6,568 nucleotides of DNA. Source: Schleiferiaceae bacterium. GTDB lineage: Bacteria; Bacteroidota; Bacteroidia; Flavobacteriales; Schleiferiaceae. Both the position numbers and the translations under genes were made by a program. The stretch covers positions 1-6,568 of the forward strand of contig JAOARK010000450.1 of assembly GCA_025210575.1 (NCBI GenBank), written 5' to 3'. The notes beneath the pieces were generated by a model. That model was not told where the DNA came from. It did not search any database and was given only the letters and a program-made list of their open reading frames with translations. Below, piece after piece: positions 1 through 6,529 of the stretch (the first letter of the stretch is position 1; each line of letters opens with the position of its first letter).

Positions 1-665
1 ATATCTGCGGTTACAAACTCTGGCTTGCCAATGGCAACAATTAAAATATCCGCTTGACGTGTGATTTCTTTTAAGTTTTGCGTACGACTGTGAGCTAAAG
101 TAACAGTTGCATTACCCGGAGTTGAGTTTCTACTCATTAAAATAGACAAAGGTGTACCTACAATGTTACTGCGACCAATTACCACACAATTTTTACCACT
201 TGTCTCAATGTTATAACGACCTAATATTTCCATGATTCCATTTGGAGTGGCCGGTAAATAACCTGGTAAACTCAAAACCATATTACCCAAACTCTCGGGG
301 TGGAAACCATCCACATCCTTTTCTGGGGCAATAGCCAGAGTTACTTTATTTTCATCGATGTGTTCTGGTAATGGTAACTGAACGATAAAGCCATCAATGT
401 CAGCGTCATTGTTGAGGTCATCGATAACCTGCATCAACTCATCCTCTGTGATATCAGATTCCTTTCTGACAAGGGTAGACTTAAAACCAATCTTTTCGCA
501 AGCAGCCACTTTTGCATTTACGTAAGTACGGCTTGCTCCATCATCTCCAACTAAAACAGCTGCCAGGTGCGGTATTTTCTTGCCTTCAGCTTTCAGCTTA
601 ACAACAGCCTCAGCTAATTCTTCTTTAATCTGTGCCGAAGTGGCTTTACCATCTAGTAACTGCAT
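1..665 (-). CDS. folD: Bifunctional methylenetetrahydrofolate dehydrogenase / methenyltetrahydrofolate cyclohydrolase, 3' end cut by window edge
   Basis: This cytosolic enzyme of one-carbon metabolism interconverts 5,10-methylene-THF, 5,10-methenyl-THF and 10-formyl-THF, supplying formyl groups for purines and initiator tRNA. My translation from the ATG at 663-665 gives 221 codons, about three quarters of the usual 285-295. The catalytic-domain motif with Tyr48 and Lys52 (TYVNAK) is present, as are Gln96 in the QLPLP motif, Asp119 in KDVDGFHP, and the Rossmann NADP-binding signature GRSNIVGTP at about 164-172. The second family signature (PGGVGPMT-like) would lie beyond the window edge, so its absence is not evidence of a broken gene. 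The start fits the family N-terminus (MQLLDGK). The gene lies 72 bp downstream of ffh on the same strand, an arrangement I recall from other Bacteroidota. I see no Shine-Dalgarno sequence upstream. Identification is near certain. Confidence 0.97.
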   Translation of the reverse strand, partial: MQLLDGKATSAQIKEELAEAVVKLKAEGKKIPHLAAVLVGDDGASRTYVNAKVAACEKIGFKSTLVRKESDITEDELMQVIDDLNNDADIDGFIVQLPLPEHIDENKVTLAIAPEKDVDGFHPESLGNMVLSLPGYLPATPNGIMEILGRYNIETSGKNCVVIGRSNIVGTPLSILMSRNSTPGNATVTLAHSRTQNLKEITRQADILIVAIGKPEFVTAD

Positions 666-713
666 CTTAATAGAGTTTTAAGTGTTAAGTCTTTAGTTAT
701 TTCAGGATTTAAA

Positions 714-742
714 GTTAGTCTTCAAATTTAATTTAGACTAAC
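714..742 (-). terminator. Hairpin over the ffh stop codon, possible intrinsic terminator
   Basis: A perfect 8-bp inverted repeat is seen: GTTAGTCT at 714-721 and AGACTAAC at 735-742, with a 13-nt AT-rich spacer. The stem may extend by about three A-U pairs if a two-base bulge is allowed. Read in the ffh direction, the 5' arm covers the TAG stop codon (740-738) and the 3' arm is followed by UUUAAAU, a short U-rich tail. The stem is AT-rich with only three G-C pairs, so termination would be weak or partial. A role in mRNA stability is an alternative. Confidence 0.45.
723..730 (-). promoter_or_regulatory. Candidate -7 promoter element (TAnnTTTG) for folD
   Basis: On the minus strand 730-723 reads TAAATTTG, an exact match to the TAnnTTTG -7 consensus known for Bacteroidota primary-sigma promoters. 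It would start transcription near 716-718 and give folD a leader of roughly 50 nt. I see no convincing TTG-type -33 element upstream, and short AT-rich matches arise by chance, so this is tentative. It lies in the loop of the 714-742 inverted repeat. Confidence 0.3.
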
Positions 743-2069
743 GCATTCCTCGCATCATATTCATCATGCGGCCCTTACCGCCTCCACCTTGCATCATCTT
801 CATCATCTTATTCATATCGTCAAACTGCTTCATTAAGCGATTAACGTCCTGAATAGTAGTTCCGCTACCGGCACAAATTCTTTTTCTTCTACTTCCGTTG
901 ATGATTTTCGGGTCTCTTCTTTCCTCAGGAGTCATTGAATGAATGATTGCTTCAATGCCTTTGAATGCATCATCATCAATATCAATGTTCTTCATCATTT
1001 TTCCCATTCCAGGAATCATGCCCATCAAATCTTTCATGTTACCCATTTTCTTGATTTGGGCAATTTGATCTAGGAAATCATCAAAACCAAATTGGTTCTT
1101 AGCGATCTTCTTTTGCATTTTACGCGCTTCTTGCTCGTCAAACTGCTCTTGAGCACGTTCAACAAGAGAAACTACGTCTCCCATACCTAAAATACGATCG
1201 GCCATACGATCTGGATGGAACACATCAAGTGCATCCATCTTCTCTCCAGTACCGATGAATTTAATCGGCTTGTTTACTACCGATTTAATAGAAAGAGCAG
1301 CACCACCACGAGTATCACCATCTAACTTTGTCAATACAACACCGTCAAAATTCAGAACATCGTTAAAAGCCTTGGCGGTATTCACCGCATCTTGACCTGT
1401 CATAGAATCTACAACAAACAATACTTCGCTTGGGTTGATCGCTTTCTTTACATTAGAAATCTCATTCATCATCTGCTGATCAACAGCTAAACGACCTGCG
1501 GTATCGACAATAACCACATTGTGACCATTTGCTTTGGCATGAGCAACACCCTCTTCAGCAATCTTAACCGGGTCTGTATTTCCAGGGATCGTGAAAACAT
1601 CTACTTCAATCTGCTCTCCAAGTACCTTTAATTGATCTATCGCTGCAGGACGATAAACATCACCTGCAACCAATAATACTTTTTTGGTCTTTTTACGCTT
1701 AAGGTAATTGGCGAGCTTTGATGAGAATGTGGTTTTACCCGAACCTTGAAGACCAGCAATTAAAACAACGGCAGGCTTTCCATCTAAGTTGATATCAACA
1801 GCAGAACCTCCCATGAGATTTGCCATTTCATCTCTTACAATCTTGGTCATTAACTGACCTGGTTGTAAAGAAACCAATACGTCAGAACCCAGTGCCTTTT
1901 CCTTTACGGTATTGGTAAATTGCTTGGCAATCTTAAAACTAACATCGGCTTCAACAAGTGCGCGTCTAATTTCTTTTACCGATTCTGCAATATTAATCTC
2001 GGTTAACTTGTTACGCCCTTTTAATATATGGAATGCTTTATCTAAGCGATCATTTAAATTCTCGAACAT
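738..2069 (-). CDS. ffh: Signal recognition particle protein Ffh (SRP54 GTPase)
   Basis: Ffh binds 4.5S/SRP RNA and the signal sequences of nascent membrane and secreted proteins, and delivers ribosomes to the receptor FtsY. The 443-residue length is normal for the family. The N-terminal four-helix N domain spans about 1-87 and includes ALVEADV at 37-43, the usual ALLEADV motif. The G domain spans about 97-295 with the P-loop GLQGSGKTT (106-114), DVYRPAAIDQL (137-147), DTAGR (189-193), TKLDGDTRGG (247-256) and GTGE (273-276). The C-terminal M domain (about 325-443) is Met-rich, with the RNA-binding SRRKRICAGSG segment (393-403) and a Gly/Met/Arg tail. A Cys sits where Ala is usual in RIAxGSG, a conservative change. 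The ATG gives the expected MFENLNDRLDKAF start. There is no Shine-Dalgarno sequence, and the short leader contains a CTTAA/TTAAG inverted repeat at 2073-2089. Identification is certain. Confidence 0.99.
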   Translation of the reverse strand: MFENLNDRLDKAFHILKGRNKLTEINIAESVKEIRRALVEADVSFKIAKQFTNTVKEKALGSDVLVSLQPGQLMTKIVRDEMANLMGGSAVDINLDGKPAVVLIAGLQGSGKTTFSSKLANYLKRKKTKKVLLVAGDVYRPAAIDQLKVLGEQIEVDVFTIPGNTDPVKIAEEGVAHAKANGHNVVIVDTAGRLAVDQQMMNEISNVKKAINPSEVLFVVDSMTGQDAVNTAKAFNDVLNFDGVVLTKLDGDTRGGAALSIKSVVNKPIKFIGTGEKMDALDVFHPDRMADRILGMGDVVSLVERAQEQFDEQEARKMQKKIAKNQFGFDDFLDQIAQIKKMGNMKDLMGMIPGMGKMMKNIDIDDDAFKGIEAIIHSMTPEERRDPKIINGSRRKRICAGSGTTIQDVNRLMKQFDDMNKMMKMMQGGGGKGRMMNMMRGMR

Positions 2070-2094
2070 CTACTTAAGAAATTTTTAAGGTCGG

Positions 2095-2125
2095 CAAAGA
2101 TAGTTTTTCGAACTAGAGTTAAAAA
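2095..2125 (-). promoter_or_regulatory. Candidate promoter for ffh
   Basis: On the minus strand 2102-2095 reads TATCTTTG, an exact match to the Bacteroidota TAnnTTTG -7 element. A T-run at 2125-2121, 18 nt upstream, could be a poor -33 element, although no clean TTG is present. The implied transcription start near 2088 would leave a leader of about 19 nt before the ffh ATG. The position, in the 78-bp gap between the outer-membrane-like gene and ffh, fits ffh having its own promoter. Confidence 0.5.
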
Positions 2126-2147
2126 GGCCTATTGAAGTAAAGTTAAC

Positions 2148-2780
2148 CTAGATAGATGCGGACAAACCTATGCCTAAATACGATGTATTTAATTTTAAGT
2201 TTCCTGATTGGGAATTATTAAAATTAGACCATTGATTCTCCATTAAGACAGCGCTAACAAAAAAATTAATACCTGCTATTTTTATGTTGTCCATGTCATT
2301 TCTATATCGAAACAATAAGCGGTTATATAAGAACGTGACACCATAGAGAAGGTTGTTTTCTACTTGATAGGGACCATTTGAGTGGAAGTTAATTGTTGGC
2401 CCAATATTGATCTTGTCCTTTCTATTTCTCGAAGCTAAACCATAAGTTGGAGAAACACTTATTATTTCTATCAAGCTGTTTCTTGCGGTAAAACCATCGC
2501 TTGAAAGAATAAACTTGTCTGCCAATTGAAATAGACTCAGGTTAATTCCAATACTATGTTGCGATTCAAACTCATAGTCAAACTTAAAGCCTAAGCCTAA
2601 AGATGTTACCACCTTTTCATTTATATACTCTTCCAAATCTCCCTTTGCGGTATTGAAGGGATAAAATATTTGAATATCAAAAAAGAAACATTTGCGCTTT
2701 TGCAATGAATCTTTTTGCCCCTTAGCGATGAATGAGGATAACAGTAAGATTAAAAAGAATAACATTCTACTATCTACCAT
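2148..2780 (-). CDS. Secreted outer-membrane beta-barrel-like protein of unknown function
   Basis: I do not recognise this 210-residue protein. It begins with a signal peptide: charged residues at 3-5, a hydrophobic core at about 6-18 (LFFLILLLSSFI) and a plausible signal peptidase I site AKG|Q after residue 21. The mature part of about 189 residues is rich in alternating aromatic and hydrophobic residues (for example FFFDIQIFYPF, LGLGFKFDYEF, YLGIGLSASI at the end), as in small 8-stranded outer-membrane barrels. No catalytic motif or lipobox is visible. The ATG at 2780 lies 2 bp after the stop of the preceding gene, so the two are very probably co-transcribed. A second ATG at 2765 (residue 6) would also keep most of the signal peptide. 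The protein weakly resembles its neighbour at 2783-3511. The coding call is firm; the barrel assignment is inferred from composition. Confidence 0.82.
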   Translation of the reverse strand: MVDSRMLFFLILLLSSFIAKGQKDSLQKRKCFFFDIQIFYPFNTAKGDLEEYINEKVVTSLGLGFKFDYEFESQHSIGINLSLFQLADKFILSSDGFTARNSLIEIISVSPTYGLASRNRKDKINIGPTINFHSNGPYQVENNLLYGVTFLYNRLLFRYRNDMDNIKIAGINFFVSAVLMENQWSNFNNSQSGNLKLNTSYLGIGLSASI

Positions 2781-2782
2781 TG

Positions 2783-3511
2783 CTATTTGTTTATAAGCTT
2801 TATCCCGATTTCGGCACCAATAGTTAAAGATGAAAAATTAATGCTTCCTTGGTTTGTCCGAACTTGATAAAGTTCATTTGTTACGGCATGTACATATTCT
2901 GCTTGAATTGGCTCAAGTTCTCCACTTTCCATTGGGCGCCATTTTAAATTAAAATTCATGAAAAAGGAATCTTTGTTTACAACTACAACGTGATAAGAAA
3001 GCAAACCTCCAAGCACTACACTTCTCTTAGTTGATGATAAAACATGACTTTCTTGAGCATTAAAATTATTGAGATTATATATTTCTGATTTTATAGAATG
3101 TAACCCATACGAGAATCCAGCTTTAAACAAGTGTCTTTGATTTTTAGTCTTGAAAACATAGATAGGAGACAAAGTCAACAAGCTACTTTTGAAGTCAAAA
3201 TTCATATAACCCGGACCGCCACCACTAAACTTTATTGAATTGGCATTTGAAAAATGTAATCCTAGCCCATGATTCTTGTTAAAAAAGTAGTCTACATTTA
3301 AATCTAGAATGGGCACTTGCTTAGAATAATAATTATGAGAAAACAAAGGCTTATCAATTCCAGACTCTTCCATTAGTCTCAAAAACTGATCTTTAGAATA
3401 AATTAAATGTAGTCCTGTTCCAATTGAGCAATATACCCCGCTGTAAACAACTTGTGCATTGGGAAACTGTACAAAAAGTAAGACAGAAAGAATAATCCCT
3501 AAATGTCTCAT
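2783..3511 (-). CDS. Secreted outer-membrane beta-barrel-like protein, likely paralogue of its downstream neighbour
   Basis: I do not recognise this 242-residue protein. It has a clear signal peptide (MRHLGIILSVLLFVQFPNA) with a predicted cleavage before Gln20, typical of exported Bacteroidota proteins. The mature part of about 223 residues shows repeated amphipathic beta-like stretches (VPILDLNVDYFF, HGLGLHFS, FFMNFNLKW, LTIGAEIGIKL) with turns rich in Asn, Ser, Gly and Lys, consistent with an outer-membrane barrel. The segment SPIYVFKTKNQRH followed by a Gly- and aromatic-rich strand ending in HS matches the downstream protein's SPTYGLASRNRKDK block. It is the first gene after the divergent intergenic region, and its stop lies 2 bp before the next ATG. 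The ATG at 3509-3511 is the natural start because the signal peptide begins there. Function is unknown. Confidence 0.82.
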   Translation of the reverse strand: MRHLGIILSVLLFVQFPNAQVVYSGVYCSIGTGLHLIYSKDQFLRLMEESGIDKPLFSHNYYSKQVPILDLNVDYFFNKNHGLGLHFSNANSIKFSGGGPGYMNFDFKSSLLTLSPIYVFKTKNQRHLFKAGFSYGLHSIKSEIYNLNNFNAQESHVLSSTKRSVVLGGLLSYHVVVVNKDSFFMNFNLKWRPMESGELEPIQAEYVHAVTNELYQVRTNQGSINFSSLTIGAEIGIKLINK

Positions 3512-3532
3512 GATACACTTTCATTTTTACCA

Positions 3533-3560
3533 CAATTTAGGTGACATTCGTGTAACTCAA
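3533..3560 (-). promoter_or_regulatory. Weak candidate promoter for the tandem outer-membrane-like genes
   Basis: On the minus strand a TTG (3560-3558) lies 18 nt upstream of TAAATTG (3539-3533). This resembles the Bacteroidota TTG / TAnnTTTG layout but lacks one T in the -7 element. It would start transcription near 3526 with a very short leader before the ATG at 3511. It is offered only because the position and spacing are right. Confidence 0.25.
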
Positions 3561-3564
3561 CTAT

Positions 3565-3603
3565 TGATTTTTACAAGTATTAATCCTCAATTTGTAAAAA
3601 TCA
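3565..3603. repeat. Perfect 12-bp inverted repeat in the divergent intergenic region
   Basis: TGATTTTTACAA at 3565-3576 is the exact reverse complement of TTGTAAAAATCA at 3592-3603, with a 15-nt spacer (3577-3591). The ATTTTTAC core occurs once more at 3523-3530, in the same orientation as the left arm. Both flanking genes point away from this site, so a terminator for either is unlikely. A dimeric-regulator operator controlling one or both directions is the more natural reading. The right arm begins with the TTG of the candidate plus-strand -33 element. The repeat is certain; its role is inferred. Confidence 0.6.
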
Positions 3604-3618
3604 CAAAGGATACTTTAT
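3592..3618 (+). promoter_or_regulatory. Weak candidate promoter for the acyltransferase-rhomboid operon
   Basis: A TTG at 3592-3594 lies 16 nt upstream of TACTTTAT at 3611-3618, which loosely resembles the TAnnTTTG -7 element with two mismatches. Transcription from here would start only a few bases before the GTG at 3628, giving a nearly leaderless mRNA. An AAAGGA at 3605-3610 looks like a Shine-Dalgarno sequence but sits 17 nt from the start codon, too far for normal use. Confidence 0.22.
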
Positions 3619-3627
3619 TTTCATATC

Positions 3628-4992
3628 GTGTTATATAGCCTCCTCAAATCCATCGTCCAGTTAGCCATTCAAGTTTTCTATAGAAGCATTGTGGTAGAGG
3701 GCAAAGAAAATATTCCTCGAAAAGGACCTTTAATTATAGCCGCCAATCACCCAAACACTTTTATGGATCCACTGCTTATCGCAGCATTTGTAAAGCAGCG
3801 TGTTGGGTTTCTAGCGAATGCGGGTATTTTCAGAAATAAATACCTCGCTGCTTTTCTCAGCTACATGCATGTTATTCCCATATTCAGAAAGCAAGATCTA
3901 AGACCTGGTGAGGTTCAAGACAATACGAAGTACTTTTCTAAAAGTGTAGAATACCTTGAAAAGAAAGGCACATTTATGATCTTTCCTGAAGGAAGTAGCT
4001 TTTATGAGTTTAAACTTCGAGAAATTAAAACAGGAACAGCACGAATTGCATTTCAGTTTGCAGATAAAACCCAATTTAAAGAAGGGTTGAAAATTCAAAC
4101 CGTAGCCCTCAATTATTCTGATGCAATTAAGTTCAGAAGCAAAGTGATGATCACTTTTAATAAGCCGATAGATGTTACGGATTTCAAGGATGAATATTTG
4201 AAAGATGAAGAATCGGGCATTAGATCCTTAACCCATAGAATTGAGGAGGAATTAGCAGAGCAACTAGTTATTGCCGATACTCCTGAAAAAGAAGAACTTT
4301 TAAGAAGGATACAGAAAGTCTATGCAGATTACTGGATCGGGAATAAGCGATTAAGAGAAAAAAATAAAACAGAAATGGAGATAAGAATCGCTTTAGCAAA
4401 AGCCATTTCTTATTTCCATGATCATCTTCCTGAAGAATATAAAAGCTTGGAACAAAAAATAGATGCATATTATACTAAGGCAGAGACTGTTCGAGTGAGT
4501 CAGAATCTAATAAGTAATTCTTACTTAAATGGTCAACCCAGAGTCTTGCAGCTCCTATATTTATGCGCTCTCATATTGGGTTTACCAATTTTCCTTTTAG
4601 GATATTTCACTCATTTCGTTCCAATCAGTTTATCCATTTTGATTTCAAAAATCCCAGAAGACATTGAATATCGCGCACCATTGCTTATGGGTTCTGCAAC
4701 GTTTATTATTCCGATCTTCTACTTTCTTGAAATCTGGGGAGTTCATTATTACTTTAATCAAGTATGGATCACCCTTCTTTTCGCTTTAAGTCTTCCCCTT
4801 TCCGGAGGTTTTGTGTGGATATACCGTACTGCATTTATCCGATTTAAAAAACTGAGCTCCTATCTTTCGCTTCAAATGATAAGCCCCAAATTTGTAGACC
4901 AACTGAAACAGGAAAGACGGGAAGTATTATTGCTCCTGGAAAAGGCTCGTAAAACTTATTCTCAACACAGAAAGCAAACTTTAAATGAATAA
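3628..4992 (+). CDS. Membrane-anchored PlsC/GPAT-family glycerophospholipid acyltransferase
   Basis: This is a lysophosphatidic acid / glycerol-3-phosphate acyltransferase-type enzyme, expected to transfer acyl chains in phospholipid synthesis or remodelling at the inner membrane. The catalytic block I is NHPNTFMD (N40, H41, D47). Block II lies around GIFRNKYLAAFLSYMHVIPIFR (66-87), block III is FPEGSS (119-124), and a block IV-like VALNY is at 159-163. The FPEGSS form followed by KTGTARIAF is reminiscent of fungal GPAT-like enzymes as well as bacterial PlsC. At 454 residues it is about twice the size of minimal PlsC. A helical, charged stretch (about 200-290) is followed by hydrophobic segments near 307-340, 352-372 and 378-400, and a basic tail. 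The start is GTG: an in-frame stop lies at 3595-3597, no ATG lies between, and the first internal Met is inside the catalytic motif. The 3' end overlaps the rhomboid gene. Exact substrate is not readable from sequence. Confidence 0.93.
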   Translation: MLYSLLKSIVQLAIQVFYRSIVVEGKENIPRKGPLIIAANHPNTFMDPLLIAAFVKQRVGFLANAGIFRNKYLAAFLSYMHVIPIFRKQDLRPGEVQDNTKYFSKSVEYLEKKGTFMIFPEGSSFYEFKLREIKTGTARIAFQFADKTQFKEGLKIQTVALNYSDAIKFRSKVMITFNKPIDVTDFKDEYLKDEESGIRSLTHRIEEELAEQLVIADTPEKEELLRRIQKVYADYWIGNKRLREKNKTEMEIRIALAKAISYFHDHLPEEYKSLEQKIDAYYTKAETVRVSQNLISNSYLNGQPRVLQLLYLCALILGLPIFLLGYFTHFVPISLSILISKIPEDIEYRAPLLMGSATFIIPIFYFLEIWGVHYYFNQVWITLLFALSLPLSGGFVWIYRTAFIRFKKLSSYLSLQMISPKFVDQLKQERREVLLLLEKARKTYSQHRKQTLNE

Positions 4993-5671
4993 CATTGTTT
5001 ACCTCTATATAGCAGCAAATGTTCTATTCTCCCTTCAAGGGTTTAATCAGCCACAATTTGTGCAGAAGTATATCTTCAATGTCAGTGCCATCCTAAGTGG
5101 AAAGCAGTATTATCGGCTTTTTACCTCGGCTTTTTTACATGCCAATTGGGGGCACCTATTATTTAACATGATTACGCTATTCTTCTTTGGAAGGACAATG
5201 GTCTATTACTTTGGGGCAGTGCAGTTTAGTGTTATTTATTTTGTGAGTTTATTAGGAGGGAATCTTTTAGCACTCTACTTAAAAAAAGATCAGCCTTATT
5301 ACAGTGCCTTAGGTGCTAGTGGAGCTGTAAGCGGAATATTGTATGCCTTTATACTTCCATTTCCTTGGGAAAAAATTTACTTCTTTTTTATCCCGATTGG
5401 AATACCAGCATGGCTTTTTGGACTACTCTTCATTGCCATATCCATATTTGGTATGAGCCGGAATGCCGATAACATTGGACATGAGGCACATTTAGGCGGA
5501 GCTATTTCCGGTTTTATAACTTTCATAGTACTACAGCCCGCTATTTTCTTCTCGAACATTGAAATTGGTTTGGCCATATTGGTACCTACAGTAATCTTCC
5601 TAGTTTTAATTATTCGCAAACCCGAAATCCTAAGCATAGGCAAAAAAGACAATTGGCAGCGCTGGGATTAA
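4985..5671 (+). CDS. Rhomboid family intramembrane serine protease
   Basis: Rhomboids cleave transmembrane substrates within the lipid bilayer using a Ser-His dyad. This 228-residue protein has the GASG motif with catalytic Ser112 and the HEAHLGGA motif with catalytic His169. It also has the HxxxN element (His57, Asn61 in HANWGHLLFNM), which forms the oxyanion region in GlpG, preceded by the family-typical YYRLFTSAFLHA (42-53). Hydrophobic segments near 4-18, 50-75, 79-99, 107-126, 136-156, 170-187 and 193-210 agree with a six- or seven-helix core and no soluble domain. All key residues are present, so it should be active. Its ATG lies 8 bp before the end of the acyltransferase gene (ATGAATAA overlap), which suggests translational coupling; no Shine-Dalgarno sequence is seen. 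The substrate is unknown. Confidence 0.96.
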   Translation: MNNIVYLYIAANVLFSLQGFNQPQFVQKYIFNVSAILSGKQYYRLFTSAFLHANWGHLLFNMITLFFFGRTMVYYFGAVQFSVIYFVSLLGGNLLALYLKKDQPYYSALGASGAVSGILYAFILPFPWEKIYFFFIPIGIPAWLFGLLFIAISIFGMSRNADNIGHEAHLGGAISGFITFIVLQPAIFFSNIEIGLAILVPTVIFLVLIIRKPEILSIGKKDNWQRWD

Positions 5672-5683
5672 AACACACAAACC

Positions 5684-6529
5684 ATGAAACCACTTTTAAC
5701 CATTATTGCCGGACTTCTTTGGATTCAACTTTTTTGTCAGGATGTTATCCATCTTAAAGATGAAACTTTTCTAAGATGTAAAGTTTTAGAAATTGGAGAA
5801 AGCGAAGTGAAATATGTTTCTACCGATGAAAGCACACCTGTATATGCTATAGAAAAAGCTAAAATCTTCAAAATTGAAATGGCAAATGGAGATGTAGTCA
5901 AGTTTAAAACGCATAAAATTGATTTAAGTCCCGAATACTTTGAAAACCAAAAAAAGAACGCGGTAACCTTTAACATGATTGGGGTATTAATAAACAACCA
6001 TCTAGATTTCTATTATGAGCGATCATTAAAACCAAATAGAAGCATGGAGTTTGGATTAGGAGTTATTGGAGTAGGATATAAGTCTTCCGAGTTCTATTCT
6101 GAGTACGATGAAAATCAAATTCAGACCACATACCACCCGAATGCTGACTTCGGTTTGTCCTTTAGAGCTGGCTACAAACTTAAAACCTCCCCCTCTTATT
6201 ATTTCAATAAAATGCGATATGCACATTTGTTAAAAGGCGCGTACATCAAACCAGAGGCAATTTTATCTGTATTCTCTTTAAAGACTGATGTCATGCAGCA
6301 AGGGTTGACAATAGACACCTTCTACAATAATGTTACTTCGGGGGCTTTGGTTGTAAATTTTGGTAACCAATGGGTGTTTTCAGACAAATTGGTTATTGAT
6401 GTTCACCTTGGTTTTGGCTTTGGGTTTTCCAATCACTCAGACAAAACCACTTCTCACTATGCGTTTGTTATGGCAGAAGGTTTTCCTCTTGCCGTAACAG
6501 GAGGCTTAAACCTTGGGTGGGCGTTTTAA
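5684..6529 (+). CDS. Secreted protein with N-terminal small beta domain and C-terminal beta-barrel-like region
   Basis: The 281-residue product starts with a signal peptide (hydrophobic 4-17, probable cleavage near Cys18-Gln19-Asp20). The residue before Cys is Phe, so a lipobox is unlikely. Residues about 20-75 form a compact pattern I recognise from many Bacteroidota exported proteins: VIHLKDETFLRCKVLEIG, then EVKYVSTDESTPVYAIEKAKIFKIEMANGDVV. Its function is unknown to me. From about 94 to the end, Gly- and aromatic-rich alternating strands (HLDFYYERSL, MEFGLGVIGVGY, FGLSFRAGYKL, VIDVHLGFGFGF) end in LNLGWAF, with the terminal Phe typical of outer-membrane barrels. The ATG lies 12 bp after the rhomboid stop, so it is probably the third gene of that operon. 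An outer-membrane location is inferred. Confidence 0.85.
   Translation: MKPLLTIIAGLLWIQLFCQDVIHLKDETFLRCKVLEIGESEVKYVSTDESTPVYAIEKAKIFKIEMANGDVVKFKTHKIDLSPEYFENQKKNAVTFNMIGVLINNHLDFYYERSLKPNRSMEFGLGVIGVGYKSSEFYSEYDENQIQTTYHPNADFGLSFRAGYKLKTSPSYYFNKMRYAHLLKGAYIKPEAILSVFSLKTDVMQQGLTIDTFYNNVTSGALVVNFGNQWVFSDKLVIDVHLGFGFGFSNHSDKTTSHYAFVMAEGFPLAVTGGLNLGWAF

Noticed and set aside
1..665. folD lacks its C-terminal signature, which could suggest a pseudogene.
   Set aside because: The frame is open to the window edge and all motifs that fit in the visible part are intact, so truncation is by the window, not in the genome.
2101..2115. Short inverted repeat TAGTT / AACTA with a 5-nt loop between the barrel-like gene and ffh, as a possible terminator.
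   Set aside because: The stem has only 5 bp with one G-C pair and lacks a convincing U-tract, and it overlaps the candidate ffh promoter.
3898..4468. Open frames of 66 codons on the minus strand inside the acyltransferase gene.
   Set aside because: They lie wholly within a well-supported gene and have no recognisable motifs or initiation signals, so I regard them as antisense shadows.
5731..5743. Possible lipoprotein signal around Cys18 of the last secreted protein.
   Set aside because: The residues before Cys (Gln-Leu-Phe) do not fit a lipobox, which needs a small residue directly before the Cys.
5377..5997. Minus-strand open frames of 86-91 codons inside the rhomboid gene and the following secreted-protein gene.
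   Set aside because: Both are antisense to clearly coding sequence with strong family motifs or a clear signal peptide.
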